Of a DNA stretch of 64,000 nucleotides, positions 16,779-25,178 are shown piece after piece. This DNA is from Polynucleobacter corsicus. Its GTDB lineage: Bacteria; Pseudomonadota; Gammaproteobacteria; Burkholderiales; Burkholderiaceae. The notes under the pieces are model-generated. The model was not told where the DNA came from. It ran no database searches and saw only the letters and a list, made by a program, of their open reading frames with translations. The stretch is from assembly GCF_018688255.1 (NCBI RefSeq), contig NZ_CP061314.1, positions 682,001 to 746,000 on the forward strand, read 5' to 3'. Numbering within the stretch: the first letter of the stretch is position 1; each line of letters starts with the position of its first letter. Position numbers and translations under genes: made by a program.

Positions 16779-17560
16779 ATCTGTTCGTTTTCTGCCTTCG
16801 TGTATTACCGCTGTTAGTCATTCTGATTGCGGCTAATTCTAGTCTGGCGCTTGAGTCTTCAAAGGATGCTCGGCAATCGAGTTATCACTTGATGACGCCT
16901 GAGAATCGGGCAATGCAAGATGACCCCAATCTCAATCCCGCTGCATTTTGGGTTATGGATGGTCACAGCCTCTGGAAAGAAAAGACCGGAAAAAAGAATG
17001 CATCTTGTGCATCCTGCCATGGCGATAGTGGGCAAAAGATGGCTGGTATGGCAACACAGTTTCCGAAGATGCAAAAAGGAAGGTTGCAGACCTTGGAGGG
17101 GCAAATTAATCAATGTCGTACATCACGGCAAGAAGCCCCAGCACTCGCTTATGAGAGTAAAGAGCTCTTGGCCTTAACGACATTTGTAGCTAGTCAATCC
17201 AAGGGTTTGCCAATCGCCGTGCAAGAAACACCTCAGAACAAAAAAGACCTACAACAAGGACGTCAGTTCTTTAATGAAAGAATGGGTCAGCTTAATTTAT
17301 CTTGTGCCCAATGCCATCAAGATCGCGCTGGCTTGAAGTTGGGTGGAAGTCTCATTCCTCAAGGTCACCCAACTGCCTACCCCATTTACCGAATTGAATG
17401 GCAGACCATGGGATCTTTGCAAAGGCGTCTACGCAACTGTATGAGTGGGGTGCGCGCTCAGCAGTTTGAGTATGGCTCGCAAGAGATGGCCCAGTTAGAG
17501 TTATTTCTGATGTGGCGAGCCAGAGGCATGCCCCTGGAAACTCCAGGGGTCAGGCCTTAA
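16775..17560 (+). CDS. soxA: Sulfur-oxidation dihaem cytochrome SoxA
   Basis: SoxA forms the catalytic part of SoxXA. Start is GTG 16775, overlapping the soxZ stop (GTGA). After a signal peptide (about 1-25) there are two haem sites, CASCH (Cys78, Cys81, His82) and CAQCH (Cys177, Cys180, His181), so this is the dihaem form. The active-site cysteine is expected at Cys222 in RRLRNCMSGVRAQ. An inverted repeat with an 8-base stem (17531-17549) lies in the last codons and may fold in the mRNA, but it has no T-run. No soxB, soxCD or soxE/F follows; the next gene is convergent. Confidence 0.92.
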   Translation: MNLFVFCLRVLPLLVILIAANSSLALESSKDARQSSYHLMTPENRAMQDDPNLNPAAFWVMDGHSLWKEKTGKKNASCASCHGDSGQKMAGMATQFPKMQKGRLQTLEGQINQCRTSRQEAPALAYESKELLALTTFVASQSKGLPIAVQETPQNKKDLQQGRQFFNERMGQLNLSCAQCHQDRAGLKLGGSLIPQGHPTAYPIYRIEWQTMGSLQRRLRNCMSGVRAQQFEYGSQEMAQLELFLMWRARGMPLETPGVRP

Positions 17561-17567
17561 GTAAAAA

Positions 17568-18422
17568 TTAGTCTGAAAAGACGACTGAAGTTGCACCATT
17601 AATCAAAACACGGTCATGCAAGTAGTAACGCAGGGCGCGTGAGAGTACGGTACGCTCCAAATCTCTACCTTTACGCACTAAGTCTTCAGGCGTATCGCCA
17701 TGGGTAACACGAGTGACATCTTGCTCAATGATCGGACCTTCATCTAAATCACTCGTAACAAAGTGTGCGGTAGCCCCAATCAACTTAATGCCGCGAGCAT
17801 GGGCTTGATGGTATGGTTTAGCACCTTTAAAGCTTGGCAAGAAGGAGTGGTGAACGTTGATGCAGCGACCAGATAATTTGGTGGATAAATCATCCGACAG
17901 AATTTGCATGTAGCGCGCCAAAATAACCATATCCACTTTTGCATCAGCAACAATCTCAAGGAGCTTCGCTTCTTGCTCTGACTTCGTCTCTGGTGTAACT
18001 GGTAAGTGATAAAACGGAATATCTGCAAAATCAATACTGGAGTAAACCTCACGCGGATGATTAGAAACAATCCCACTGATGATCATTGGCAACTCACCAA
18101 TACGCCAGCGATAGAGAAGATCTACTAAACAATGATCGAGCTTGGATGCCATGATGAGCACTCGCTTTAAATCTTTTACAGCGCGCAAGTCCCAAGTGAG
18201 GTCAAAGCGCTTAGCGATTTCTACAAATCCAGCCTTGAGGGATTGGCTATCAGTGCCGCAGCTAAAGCTCACCCGCATAAAAAAACGTTTAGAAGCTTTG
18301 TCATCAAATTGCTGAGCTTCCTCAATATCACCACCTAATTCAAAGATGTAGGTTGAAACAGCTGCAACAATACCCGGTCTATTAGGGCAGGTCAGTGTGA
18401 GGTAGTAGTTTTCTGTAGTCAT
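17568..18422 (-). CDS. purU: Formyltetrahydrofolate deformylase PurU
   Basis: Hydrolyses 10-formyltetrahydrofolate to formate and tetrahydrofolate, feeding purine synthesis and one-carbon balance. ATG 18422 gives about 284 residues. An N-terminal ACT domain (ENYYLTLTCPNRPGIVAAVS, about 3-80) is followed by a formyltransferase-like catalytic domain with GRCINVHHSFLPSFKGAKPY, holding the Asn and His catalytic residues, and SDLDEGPIIEQDV with the catalytic Asp. An upstream TTG (18458) would add 12 residues and is less likely. Its formate product could connect with the formate dehydrogenase at 32263-36997, which is inference. Confidence 0.92.
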   Translation of the reverse strand: MTTENYYLTLTCPNRPGIVAAVSTYIFELGGDIEEAQQFDDKASKRFFMRVSFSCGTDSQSLKAGFVEIAKRFDLTWDLRAVKDLKRVLIMASKLDHCLVDLLYRWRIGELPMIISGIVSNHPREVYSSIDFADIPFYHLPVTPETKSEQEAKLLEIVADAKVDMVILARYMQILSDDLSTKLSGRCINVHHSFLPSFKGAKPYHQAHARGIKLIGATAHFVTSDLDEGPIIEQDVTRVTHGDTPEDLVRKGRDLERTVLSRALRYYLHDRVLINGATSVVFSD

Positions 18423-18469
18423 GGCTTTAAAAAGGGAGGAATTGCTTGTGAGATGCAATTTTAGACTGC

Positions 18470-18877
18470 TTATTTGGCGGTGGGCACTCTATCTGCTGGT
18501 CCCAGATAGGATTCGCTCATATCTTTAATTTTGGGAACGGGAATATCTGAGCAAATCGGCTTTGGTCCCAAAGCATTCAGAAAATTACAATCTTGCTTAG
18601 TTGCTGCTGAGGCGGCATGCTCTAAAGGGGATTTACCGGTCGTTACAGTGGAGATGGCGCTAGCCGCAGTCGAAGGGTTGGCTACTGCTGCTGATACCGC
18701 TACTGAGCCTGCAGAGCTTGCGGCTGTAGTAGCAGATCCTCCTAGAGCGATTAATGGGGCTGCACAAGCACCCAAATTGAAGCAGAGAACTATACCCCCT
18801 AAAGCAGACCACCCTGGTAGGTTTTGTCTGCTTTGATGGGCAATCAAAATACGCTGTTTATTTACGCTGGCAGACAA
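18470..18877 (-). CDS. Putative lipoprotein of unknown function
   Basis: A frame of up to 135 residues. A hydrophobic stretch (SALGGIVLCFNLGACAAPLI) ends in a lipobox-like LGAC, suggesting lipid attachment near Cys38. The middle is low-complexity Ala/Thr/Ser (about 48-82), and the end has two cysteines (KQDCNFLN, KPICSDIP). I do not recognise the family. The start is uncertain: only TTG codons are available (18877, overlapping the stop of the upstream gene, or a later TTG), with no strong ribosome site. It lies after the exported protein at 18858-19268 on the same strand. Confidence 0.55.
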   Translation of the reverse strand: MSASVNKQRILIAHQSRQNLPGWSALGGIVLCFNLGACAAPLIALGGSATTAASSAGSVAVSAAVANPSTAASAISTVTTGKSPLEHAASAATKQDCNFLNALGPKPICSDIPVPKIKDMSESYLGPADRVPTAK

Positions 18878-19268
18878 CGTTAAATACTCCAGCTGTCCAA
18901 GACTCGTTTACGACAGGCTCAAATTCACTTTTGGGAGTTTTGTTATCAGAAATTACTTTGCCGCTACCTTTATTGCCAGCAAACTCTTTGTATTCGATTG
19001 GGCGGTAGCTGATTGCAGGGCAGTTGTATTCGTTGATGCCGATGATTGAGCTAACGGGTTGTTTGTTTTTTGGATTAACGCCTGGCTTTTTGAAGTCTAG
19101 CATCGACATGATTTGAGCCTTTTCACCGGAATCGCTAATCGTAGCCAGATCCACATAAACCACCATTAACTCATTTGATCCCAATTCTTTCCACTCAGCA
19201 AAGCTACTAGAGAAAGGTAATAAGGAGAGGGTAGTAAAAATAGTAAGTGCGTGTATTTTTTTCATCAT
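18858..19268 (-). CDS. Exported protein, surface-adhesin E-like
   Basis: A 136-residue exported protein: signal peptide about 1-24 (ending FSSSFA), then EWKELGSNELMVVYVDLATI, a central SSIIGINEYNCPAISYRPIE and a final cysteine in AGVFNVVCQRK. The layout (EW start, VYVD strand, two distant cysteines) matches the protein encoded at 5800-6285, which suggests the same adhesin E-like family. The function is unknown. It is followed on the same strand by the putative lipoprotein, overlapping by 20 bases if the long start of that gene is used. Confidence 0.6.
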   Translation of the reverse strand: MMKKIHALTIFTTLSLLPFSSSFAEWKELGSNELMVVYVDLATISDSGEKAQIMSMLDFKKPGVNPKNKQPVSSIIGINEYNCPAISYRPIEYKEFAGNKGSGKVISDNKTPKSEFEPVVNESWTAGVFNVVCQRK

Positions 19269-19347
19269 ATGTGGCGTTGTCGCATTGTTGTTAAAGTAGG
19301 TTCAGACCCCAGTCGGTATCTTAAGAACCATTCTAAACTCCCCCAGC

Positions 19348-21813
19348 TTATTTCTCTTTAATGGCCAGATCTAGTTGACGCCCGACCTTTTGGGGTTTCA
19401 TTCGTAGGGGTAGGTATTCATTTCGGGCCCAGAGTGCACTCATATTGCGGTAAAACTTACTCTGCACCCAGCCAGATTGTCCAGATTGATAAATAAAGAG
19501 GGACTGCTCTAGATCCGACAAGTCATAGAGCGTCCGCAGGCTTGGTGCCTGCTTAGTTTCAAAAGGGTTGTCAGTTCTCAGTAGTTCGAGGCGCCCCACA
19601 TTGACGCTGAAGCTGTCGCCAGGAAAAGGCTGCGCCACATTAAAGAGACTCCCAAGGAATGGCACCTTACTCAAAGGGCGATGCTCTGAGACTGCGATAT
19701 GTGCGTTACCCCAAACCCAATTTTTAGGATTGCTTCCAAATTGCGCACTCAGTTGCTCAAGTGCTTTATCAAATGCTGCATTTGAAGTTTCGGCACAACT
19801 CTCAATCCGTTCAGTTTGGGGATCGTTACACCAAGGGCTATTAGGATTTTCTAATTGCAATATCAGTGGGCTTCTAAAGTTGCGGCTACCATAATTCTCG
19901 GTGAACAAATATCCTAGGCGTGAGAAGAGTTTGCGCGTAAGTTGGTCAGCCCAAGCATTAAATATCAGTGCGCCAGTACTATCGATTTTCATATCCCCAT
20001 CAAAATTCTTACTGAGTTCCATGGCTTGTTGGGCCAGTGGATGCGTTGACTGCACTGATTTAAATAATCCTAATAATGGGGTGGCACCCAAAGATAGAGT
20101 ATCTGCTTGCATCGCTTTCATAGAGGCGAGATCATGTGTTGACCTGCCATTAATGAGCTCCACAATTCTGTCATAACGGGTTGGTAGATCCCAGTCTCCG
20201 GTTAGTGGATTGGGATCGTTATTGGCTAAGATTTTCTGATTGGCTGTGGCGATCCAGCTGGTGCTTGGGTTATTGCTATTCGGTAGTTGCTCGAATGGGA
20301 CATAGCCAGTCCAATCATCTTTTTTCTCCCAGCCTAGTGCTGGCGCCACGCCATACAAGCCTTGATGTAAAGTGCGCTTGGGTGCGACACCAGCGGCCTG
20401 ATAAGCAATATTTCCATCGACATCTGCCATCACCACGTTTTGCATGGGCGCATAGTTTTTGCGTAGCGCGTGTTTAAAAGTATCTAAATCTTTAGCGTGA
20501 TTCATATCCAGTAAACCAGCGACGGACTGATTTTCAATATCCAGTGCCGTCCAGCGTAAAGACAAAACAAAACGGTCGGTATCGATCACTCGTTTTGCAC
20601 TTGCATAAGATTCAGAAATCACCGGACCGTGCCGAGTCTCTTTGACTAAAAAGCGTACTGAGGGCTCACCTTTGATATCGATGATTTCTTGGCGAACTTT
20701 AAAGGATAGCGGGCCATCTAGGCCTCGATACACTCCAGGATTTTTCGGATCTAGTTGCTCAATATATAAATCCTGTACATCAGGGCCGGTATTCGTAAAG
20801 CTCCACGCAAACTTATCAGTTCTACCCAACACCACTGCTGGAATACCAGGGAGGGTCGCACCAATAACATTGAGGCCTGGCGCTTCTAAGTGAGCCATGT
20901 ACCAAATTGCAGGCGCTGATAATCCTAGATGTGGGTCGTTTGCTAACAAGGGCTTACCAGAGGCTGTGAGTTTTCCGCTAAGCGCCCAGTTATTCGATCC
21001 GATACCATCCTTACCGCCTGGCACTTCATTGATAGTCAATTCAGTTGCAGGCAACTTCTTTGATTTTTGATCTCTTGCGAGGGGGTTGGGATTAAAGACA
21101 TTGATATCCCGATACATTTTCGCAAAGTCAGTATTACTCACAGGTTCACCAGGCGTATATGCTGGAATCACTTCCCAGACTTGCTTGGTACTTAAAAACT
21201 GGGAGAGTTCAAGGCGTTGTAATTCTTTTTGCCAGTTACCGCCAAGATCAAGCGCCATCATCAACATCCACGCTACGCTATCAGTAGGTGACCAATTCCC
21301 TGGTTTAGAGCCAGTGAGAAAGTATTCGACTGGAAGGGCCCATCCTAAGTGAGCATTACCAGCGTTAACCCCATCTGCATAGGACTGAAGTAATCGCTTG
21401 GTAGCAATAGGGTAGCGATCAAACTGTTTCTCTGCAGCGCGCTTAATGCCCAGTGTACGAATAAAGCGATCGATTTCGAAAGTTTCTTTCCCAAGGATTT
21501 CAGAGAGTCGCCCACTGGCTAGTCGACGATTAATTTCCATTTGCCAGGAGCGCTCACTGGCATGCAAATAACCCAACGCAAAGAGTGCATCAGTAGAGCT
21601 CTTCGCCTGAATATGGGGAATGTCACTCTCATCAAAGGTAATCGAAACGGAATCCCCGAGGGACTTGATGATCCGCTTGCCGGAAGGGCTGGTTTGAGCG
21701 GAGATTAGGTAGATTATTCCAACGGCGATGATCAAGACTAGGGCCGCAGAACCAAGCCAAAAGATGCCTTTAATGGCAGATTTAAGACCCGAGCTTGGCG
21801 TAGGCATTTTCAT
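19348..21813 (-). CDS. Penicillin acylase family protein
   Basis: A large Ntn hydrolase precursor (821 residues) that likely cleaves an amide bond; relatives act on beta-lactams or acyl-homoserine lactones. There is an N-terminal membrane/signal segment (about 14-36, WLGSAALVLIIAVGIIYLIS), the alpha-subunit block ALFALGYLHASERSWQMEIN, and the autocleavage site with the nucleophile Ser273 in DGIGSNNWALSG. The downstream FAWSFTNTGPDVQDLYIEQ and the late HIAVSEHRPLSKVPFLGSLF are typical. The substrate cannot be deduced. The gene stands alone, with tRNA-Leu divergent upstream. Confidence 0.88.
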   Translation of the reverse strand: MKMPTPSSGLKSAIKGIFWLGSAALVLIIAVGIIYLISAQTSPSGKRIIKSLGDSVSITFDESDIPHIQAKSSTDALFALGYLHASERSWQMEINRRLASGRLSEILGKETFEIDRFIRTLGIKRAAEKQFDRYPIATKRLLQSYADGVNAGNAHLGWALPVEYFLTGSKPGNWSPTDSVAWMLMMALDLGGNWQKELQRLELSQFLSTKQVWEVIPAYTPGEPVSNTDFAKMYRDINVFNPNPLARDQKSKKLPATELTINEVPGGKDGIGSNNWALSGKLTASGKPLLANDPHLGLSAPAIWYMAHLEAPGLNVIGATLPGIPAVVLGRTDKFAWSFTNTGPDVQDLYIEQLDPKNPGVYRGLDGPLSFKVRQEIIDIKGEPSVRFLVKETRHGPVISESYASAKRVIDTDRFVLSLRWTALDIENQSVAGLLDMNHAKDLDTFKHALRKNYAPMQNVVMADVDGNIAYQAAGVAPKRTLHQGLYGVAPALGWEKKDDWTGYVPFEQLPNSNNPSTSWIATANQKILANNDPNPLTGDWDLPTRYDRIVELINGRSTHDLASMKAMQADTLSLGATPLLGLFKSVQSTHPLAQQAMELSKNFDGDMKIDSTGALIFNAWADQLTRKLFSRLGYLFTENYGSRNFRSPLILQLENPNSPWCNDPQTERIESCAETSNAAFDKALEQLSAQFGSNPKNWVWGNAHIAVSEHRPLSKVPFLGSLFNVAQPFPGDSFSVNVGRLELLRTDNPFETKQAPSLRTLYDLSDLEQSLFIYQSGQSGWVQSKFYRNMSALWARNEYLPLRMKPQKVGRQLDLAIKEK

Positions 21814-21946
21814 CAGGATATTTTAATGGGTTTGCTTGAGCTAGACCCCAGGCTTGATGAAAGCAGGCTTCCCGCCCCCGATGGGGCTCGCATGCTAAAA
21901 TTTCATTTGTCTTGATTTATTTAGTACGGCTTCATTGCTCGTGCGA

Positions 21947-22035
21947 GCCCGAGTGGTGAAATCGGTAGACACAGCAGATTTAAAATCTGCCGACTCAAAA
22001 AAGTCGTGCCGGTTCGATTCCGGCCTCGGGCACCA
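21947..22035 (+). tRNA. tRNA-Leu (anticodon UAA)
   Basis: An 89-base gene with a 7-base acceptor stem GCCCGAG (21947-21953) pairing with CTCGGGC (22025-22031), an anticodon arm GCAGA-TTTAAAA-TCTGC giving anticodon TAA, a long variable arm (class II) as expected for Leu, and a T arm GGTTCGATTCC. The CCA end is encoded (22033-22035). A possible extended -10, TGCTAAAAT, lies at 21893-21901. Confidence 0.96.
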
Positions 22036-22056
22036 ATCGATTGATTTCAGGCATCT

Positions 22057-22512
22057 TTGAAATACCTCCACTTTCTCTCCTTGCTGCCCTTACTTTTGTG
22101 TGCCACCCCCAGTTTGGCTGCAGAACCGCTGATTTTTATGTGTGAGCGCTCGGAAAAGAATTACACCGAAACATATCAACTCAAAGTCACGGCCGCTTCA
22201 AAAAATCAGAAAGCCAAAGTCTTCGTTGATGACCGAGATTTAGATCGGGCTAGTGAGTTGGGTCGGCAAATCATTAAGAATGTCCTTATTACTGAATCTA
22301 CCGTCCTTATTTCAATGGAAGCACAATTTCCTCCAGAGAGTTTTGATGGTGTTCAGTATGGTGCTGGTTCTGTCATCACGTTGATCACGATTAATCGCTC
22401 AACAGGTCAGCTGAGAAAATCCGAGACCATCAAAGGTGGAATACTTTCAGCAACCCTTGGCGAGGGTACGAAGACATACCTGGAGCAGTGCGCTCAAATG
22501 AGTAATCCCTAG
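22057..22512 (+). CDS. Exported hypothetical protein
   Basis: A 151-residue frame from TTG 22057, 21 bases after the tRNA-Leu. A signal peptide is clear (MKYLHFLSLLPLLLCATPSLAA, about 1-22). The mature part contains FMCERSEKNYTETYQLKV and a final YLEQCAQM, so two cysteines may form a disulfide. The sequence reads like a small periplasmic beta-rich protein; I do not recognise the family. TTG is the only start that keeps the signal peptide whole. Confidence 0.6.
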   Translation: MKYLHFLSLLPLLLCATPSLAAEPLIFMCERSEKNYTETYQLKVTAASKNQKAKVFVDDRDLDRASELGRQIIKNVLITESTVLISMEAQFPPESFDGVQYGAGSVITLITINRSTGQLRKSETIKGGILSATLGEGTKTYLEQCAQMSNP

Positions 22513-22524
22513 CGCGGATTGCTA

Positions 22525-23151
22525 TTACCAATCGCTTGGTTTGGTAATGGCGCTATTTAATATCGTACTTGGGAACTGCGATGCTGCCAAGGCAGAGCAT
22601 GAGATTGATCTAATGAAAGATGCCTCCTGTATTAGCTCTTTTGACATTCCCCTCTTTCCGGGAGCCAATACACCCACAACTTTTTTAATTGGGGTTTTTC
22701 TAGCCAATTTAATTGATTCTGCTAAATCACTATCCCCTGAAATTACTACCCCGCAATCGTATTGATCGAGCCATGCATCATTTACTGGGTGAACTGCCAA
22801 ATTGACATCAGAGCCCTTTTCAGTTCGATGGTATACATCTGCAAATTTTGACCCATTCGTTGGGGTTACCAGTCTTTTTTTGACGATGTGGGTCGTATAT
22901 TGACCCTTAATAATTTGTAGATTTTTGCACTCTTTGGATAATGCCCGCAAATATAGTTGTTGACGTATCGCCTTAAAGGGATCGTCATGAGTAGATGAAA
23001 CATGGGCAGTAAAGTATTTGATGCCCACTATTTTATTTTTGGCGTCTAGGATGGATTGGCAGAGTTTCTCGATATTGAGCCACTTATAGCTTGTGCCTTT
23101 AAGGGCTCCAAAGTACAAGTTAAATCCATCGACGTAAATATAGGTTCGCAT
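22525..23151 (-). CDS. NYN-domain (PIN-like) protein
   Basis: A NYN-domain protein of the LabA/DUF88 type, a PIN-like fold usually linked to RNA cleavage or binding. ATG 23151 is chosen because the domain begins at once (MRTYIYVDGFNLYFGALKG) and GGTGAG precedes it; an ATG four codons upstream (23163) is possible. Conserved acidic residues are visible in YVDGFN, KGSDVNLAVHPVNDAW and VVISGDSDLAESIKLARK, the positions that bind metal in PIN folds. About 208 residues, single domain. Neighbours give no hint of the target. Confidence 0.8.
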   Translation of the reverse strand: MRTYIYVDGFNLYFGALKGTSYKWLNIEKLCQSILDAKNKIVGIKYFTAHVSSTHDDPFKAIRQQLYLRALSKECKNLQIIKGQYTTHIVKKRLVTPTNGSKFADVYHRTEKGSDVNLAVHPVNDAWLDQYDCGVVISGDSDLAESIKLARKTPIKKVVGVLAPGKRGMSKELIQEASFIRSISCSALAASQFPSTILNSAITKPSDW

Positions 23152-23162
23152 ATAGCTCACCA

Positions 23163-23192
23163 TAAAAAAGCAAGGGCACCCGAAGGTGCCCT
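23163..23192 (-). terminator. Rho-independent terminator of the tonB-exbBD operon
   Basis: On the minus strand an 8-base stem AGGGCACC/GGTGCCCT closes a TTCG loop (23192-23173) and is followed by TTGCTTTTT. It lies 178 bases downstream of exbD, at the end of the leftward operon and just before the NYN gene start. Stem, UUCG loop and T-run make a strong terminator. Confidence 0.85.
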
Positions 23193-23196
23193 GCGG

Positions 23197-23215
23197 CTTA
23201 CGTCTAAGACGTAAG
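23197..23215. repeat. 19-base near-perfect palindrome
   Basis: CTTACGTCT and AGACGTAAG are separated by one A. The element lies between exbD and the terminator hairpin in an otherwise gene-free stretch of about 200 bases (23164-23369). It could be a second RNA hairpin in the exbD 3' untranslated region or a protein-binding site for the NYN gene promoter. No T-run follows on either strand. Confidence 0.5.
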
Positions 23216-23369
23216 GGTTGCAGGAATTATTGTGCGGAATATTAGCCCTCTTGTCAATAATTTGTAAGCTTGAAATCGTTAGACCTGATTGCCAAACTTT
23301 TCTAGGTACAAATTTTAATTGATCTCGTTACCCCTGTTTATGGAGTGGATAGGGAGAGCTAAAGGCTTG

Positions 23370-23783
23370 CTAGTTAGGCTCAGTCACAAACCCCAGCTTC
23401 GTTAAGCCGGCTCGACGCGATGCTGCCAGTACTTGAGCAACATATTCATACTTGACGGATTTATCTGCGCGTAAATTGATTTCTGGTTGCGGTTCTTTTT
23501 GAGCAGCTTTTTCTGCATAGCCATCAAAAGTCTTTAAATCAATTGGAGTGCTATTCCAGAATATTTTGCCCTGAGCATCAATGGAGAGTTGAACTGACTC
23601 TGGCTTGACTTCATTGCGCACACTATTGGCTTTTGGCAGCTCAACCTTCACCGCCTGCTGAATGACTGGCAGGGTAATGATGAAGATGATGAGAAGCACC
23701 AACATGACATCCACCATCGGAGTCATGTTGATTTCGGCCATGATGCCGCTTTCTTCTTGATCGTTCTGAAGATTAAAAGACAT
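23370..23783 (-). CDS. exbD: Biopolymer transport protein ExbD
   Basis: ExbD with ExbB forms the proton-driven motor that energises TonB. The 137-residue product has one N-terminal membrane segment with the proton-binding Asp (NMTPMVDVMLVLLIIFIITL, Asp near residue 25) and a periplasmic domain ending KYEYVAQVLAASRRAGLTKL. It is the last gene of the tonB-exbB-exbD set, 2 bases after exbB. TolR is a related alternative, but the neighbouring TonB favours ExbD. Confidence 0.9.
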   Translation of the reverse strand: MSFNLQNDQEESGIMAEINMTPMVDVMLVLLIIFIITLPVIQQAVKVELPKANSVRNEVKPESVQLSIDAQGKIFWNSTPIDLKTFDGYAEKAAQKEPQPEINLRADKSVKYEYVAQVLAASRRAGLTKLGFVTEPN

Positions 23784-23785
23784 GT

Positions 23786-24478
23786 TTATTCTCCGGACTT
23801 CACGCGAGCACCAGTGACAAAGTAAGCGAGGAGATCATTGCCAAAGCGATTGAGATCAGCAACTAATAATTTATTGGCACGATTAATCGCATTAAAGCCT
23901 AATACTGCTGGAATCGCTACAGCCAAGCCTAAAGCAGTCATGATGAGTGCTTCGCCAATAGGGCCAGCAACCTGATCAATCTGTGCGCTGCCTGAGCTGC
24001 TAATTGCGATCAAAGCATGGTAGATGCCCCACACCGTTCCAAACAAACCAATAAATGGTGCAGTCGCACCGGTCGAACCAAGGAAAGTAAGCCCTTTTTG
24101 GAGTTGGGCAGCAACACCATCAATACTGTTCTTCAGACTTCTCGCCATCCACTCGGAGTAGTTCAGTGTTTGCAACAGCTCACGATGATTGGTCGATTGG
24201 CTCTGGTGGTGAGTAGAGGCTCCACTGGCAGCTTTAGCAATCTGAAAGTAGGGATTATTTGCATGGCTAGTAAATGCGTTTAGACCTTGGTCATAGGAAG
24301 TAGCGCGCCAAAACTGATCGAGCTCAGGCTGGAGTTTGCGTAAATTACGTAAATCCCAAAAACGGGAGAGCAAAATTACCCAGGTCACAATGGAGCAGAT
24401 CAGAAGTGCGATGGCCACAAAGCGGGTAACTGCATCGCCCTCAAGCCATAAATTTGCTAAGCCAAATGGTGTATTCAT
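23786..24478 (-). CDS. exbB: Biopolymer transport protein ExbB
   Basis: Membrane part of the TonB motor, 230 residues, MotA/TolQ/ExbB family. Three membrane segments are visible: about 17-40 (FVAIALLICSIVTWVILLSR), about 133-155 (GATAPFIGLFGTVWGIYHAL) and about 175-197 (ALIMTALGLAVAIPAVLGFN). The second carries the conserved TAPFIGLFGTVWGI motif. It sits 4 bases after tonB and 2 bases before exbD. Confidence 0.92.
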   Translation of the reverse strand: MNTPFGLANLWLEGDAVTRFVAIALLICSIVTWVILLSRFWDLRNLRKLQPELDQFWRATSYDQGLNAFTSHANNPYFQIAKAASGASTHHQSQSTNHRELLQTLNYSEWMARSLKNSIDGVAAQLQKGLTFLGSTGATAPFIGLFGTVWGIYHALIAISSSGSAQIDQVAGPIGEALIMTALGLAVAIPAVLGFNAINRANKLLVADLNRFGNDLLAYFVTGARVKSGE

Positions 24479-24482
24479 AATA

Positions 24483-25178
24483 TTAATTCTTTAAATTAAA
24501 TTTAATTAAAAGGTTGGTAGAAATTCTTTGAGGCGAACCATTGACTAAAAATGGTTTAAAGCGATAACGACGACCAATCTCCGTTGCAGCTCTGTCTAAT
24601 CTTGGAAATGAGCTGGAACGCAATAAGGCAACATCTTCAACATTACCTGATTCATCAATAATCAGTCTCACCACCACTTCACCTTGCTCTCCAGATCTTT
24701 TGGAGAAAGAAGGGTAGTAAGCATCTGCATCTGGTTGATATACGACAACCAGTTTACCAATGTCAGTCTGAATTGGTGTGCCACTGGATCCAGAGGTAGT
24801 GGCTGGTGCAACCGTAGTATTCGGGGCCTGTGATTCGCTTTTAGACTGCTGGGGTGTTGGCGGGGTGGGGGCTTGTTGTTGGTTTTGTGGCGGTGTTGGT
24901 GCCTGCGTGGATTTTTCATCTACAGTTTTCTTCTTCTGCTCTTGCTTGGGTTTAGGTGGAGGCGCAGCTGGGGTGGCCTGAGGTTGTTTAGCGGCCTCAG
25001 GACTTACTAGATTGGCCATCACACGCGCATCATCTTGGTTGTTATCGTTGTCTGGCTTCATACCACTCTGAAAGCCAATCAGAAACAATACATGCAAGGC
25101 AATAACAATGCCAATGATGATACGTTCGGTCTTATCGAATGGTAGGTGCACATTCATCCGATTTAAAAAGGTGCTCAT
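24483..25178 (-). CDS. tonB: TonB-family energy transducer
   Basis: TonB transmits motor energy to outer-membrane receptors. The 231-residue product has an N-terminal membrane anchor (RIIIGIVIALHVLFLIGF, about 19-36), a long Pro/Gln/Lys-rich spacer (about 60-140), and a C-terminal TonB domain (GEVVVRLIIDESGNVEDVAL and RAATEIGRRYRFKPFLVNG). It overlaps the murI stop by 4 bases, so translation is coupled. No TonB-dependent receptor is encoded in the window, so the cargo is unknown. Confidence 0.9.
   Translation of the reverse strand: MSTFLNRMNVHLPFDKTERIIIGIVIALHVLFLIGFQSGMKPDNDNNQDDARVMANLVSPEAAKQPQATPAAPPPKPKQEQKKKTVDEKSTQAPTPPQNQQQAPTPPTPQQSKSESQAPNTTVAPATTSGSSGTPIQTDIGKLVVVYQPDADAYYPSFSKRSGEQGEVVVRLIIDESGNVEDVALLRSSSFPRLDRAATEIGRRYRFKPFLVNGSPQRISTNLLIKFNLKN

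Noticed and set aside
17531..17549. Strong inverted repeat (8-base stem) at the end of soxA as a terminator
   Set aside because: It lies inside the coding region and no T-run follows on either strand; it is noted only as a possible mRNA hairpin.
21947..22035. tRNA-Leu as an attachment site for an integrated element
   Set aside because: No repeated 3' tRNA fragment and no phage or integrase gene was found downstream in the window.
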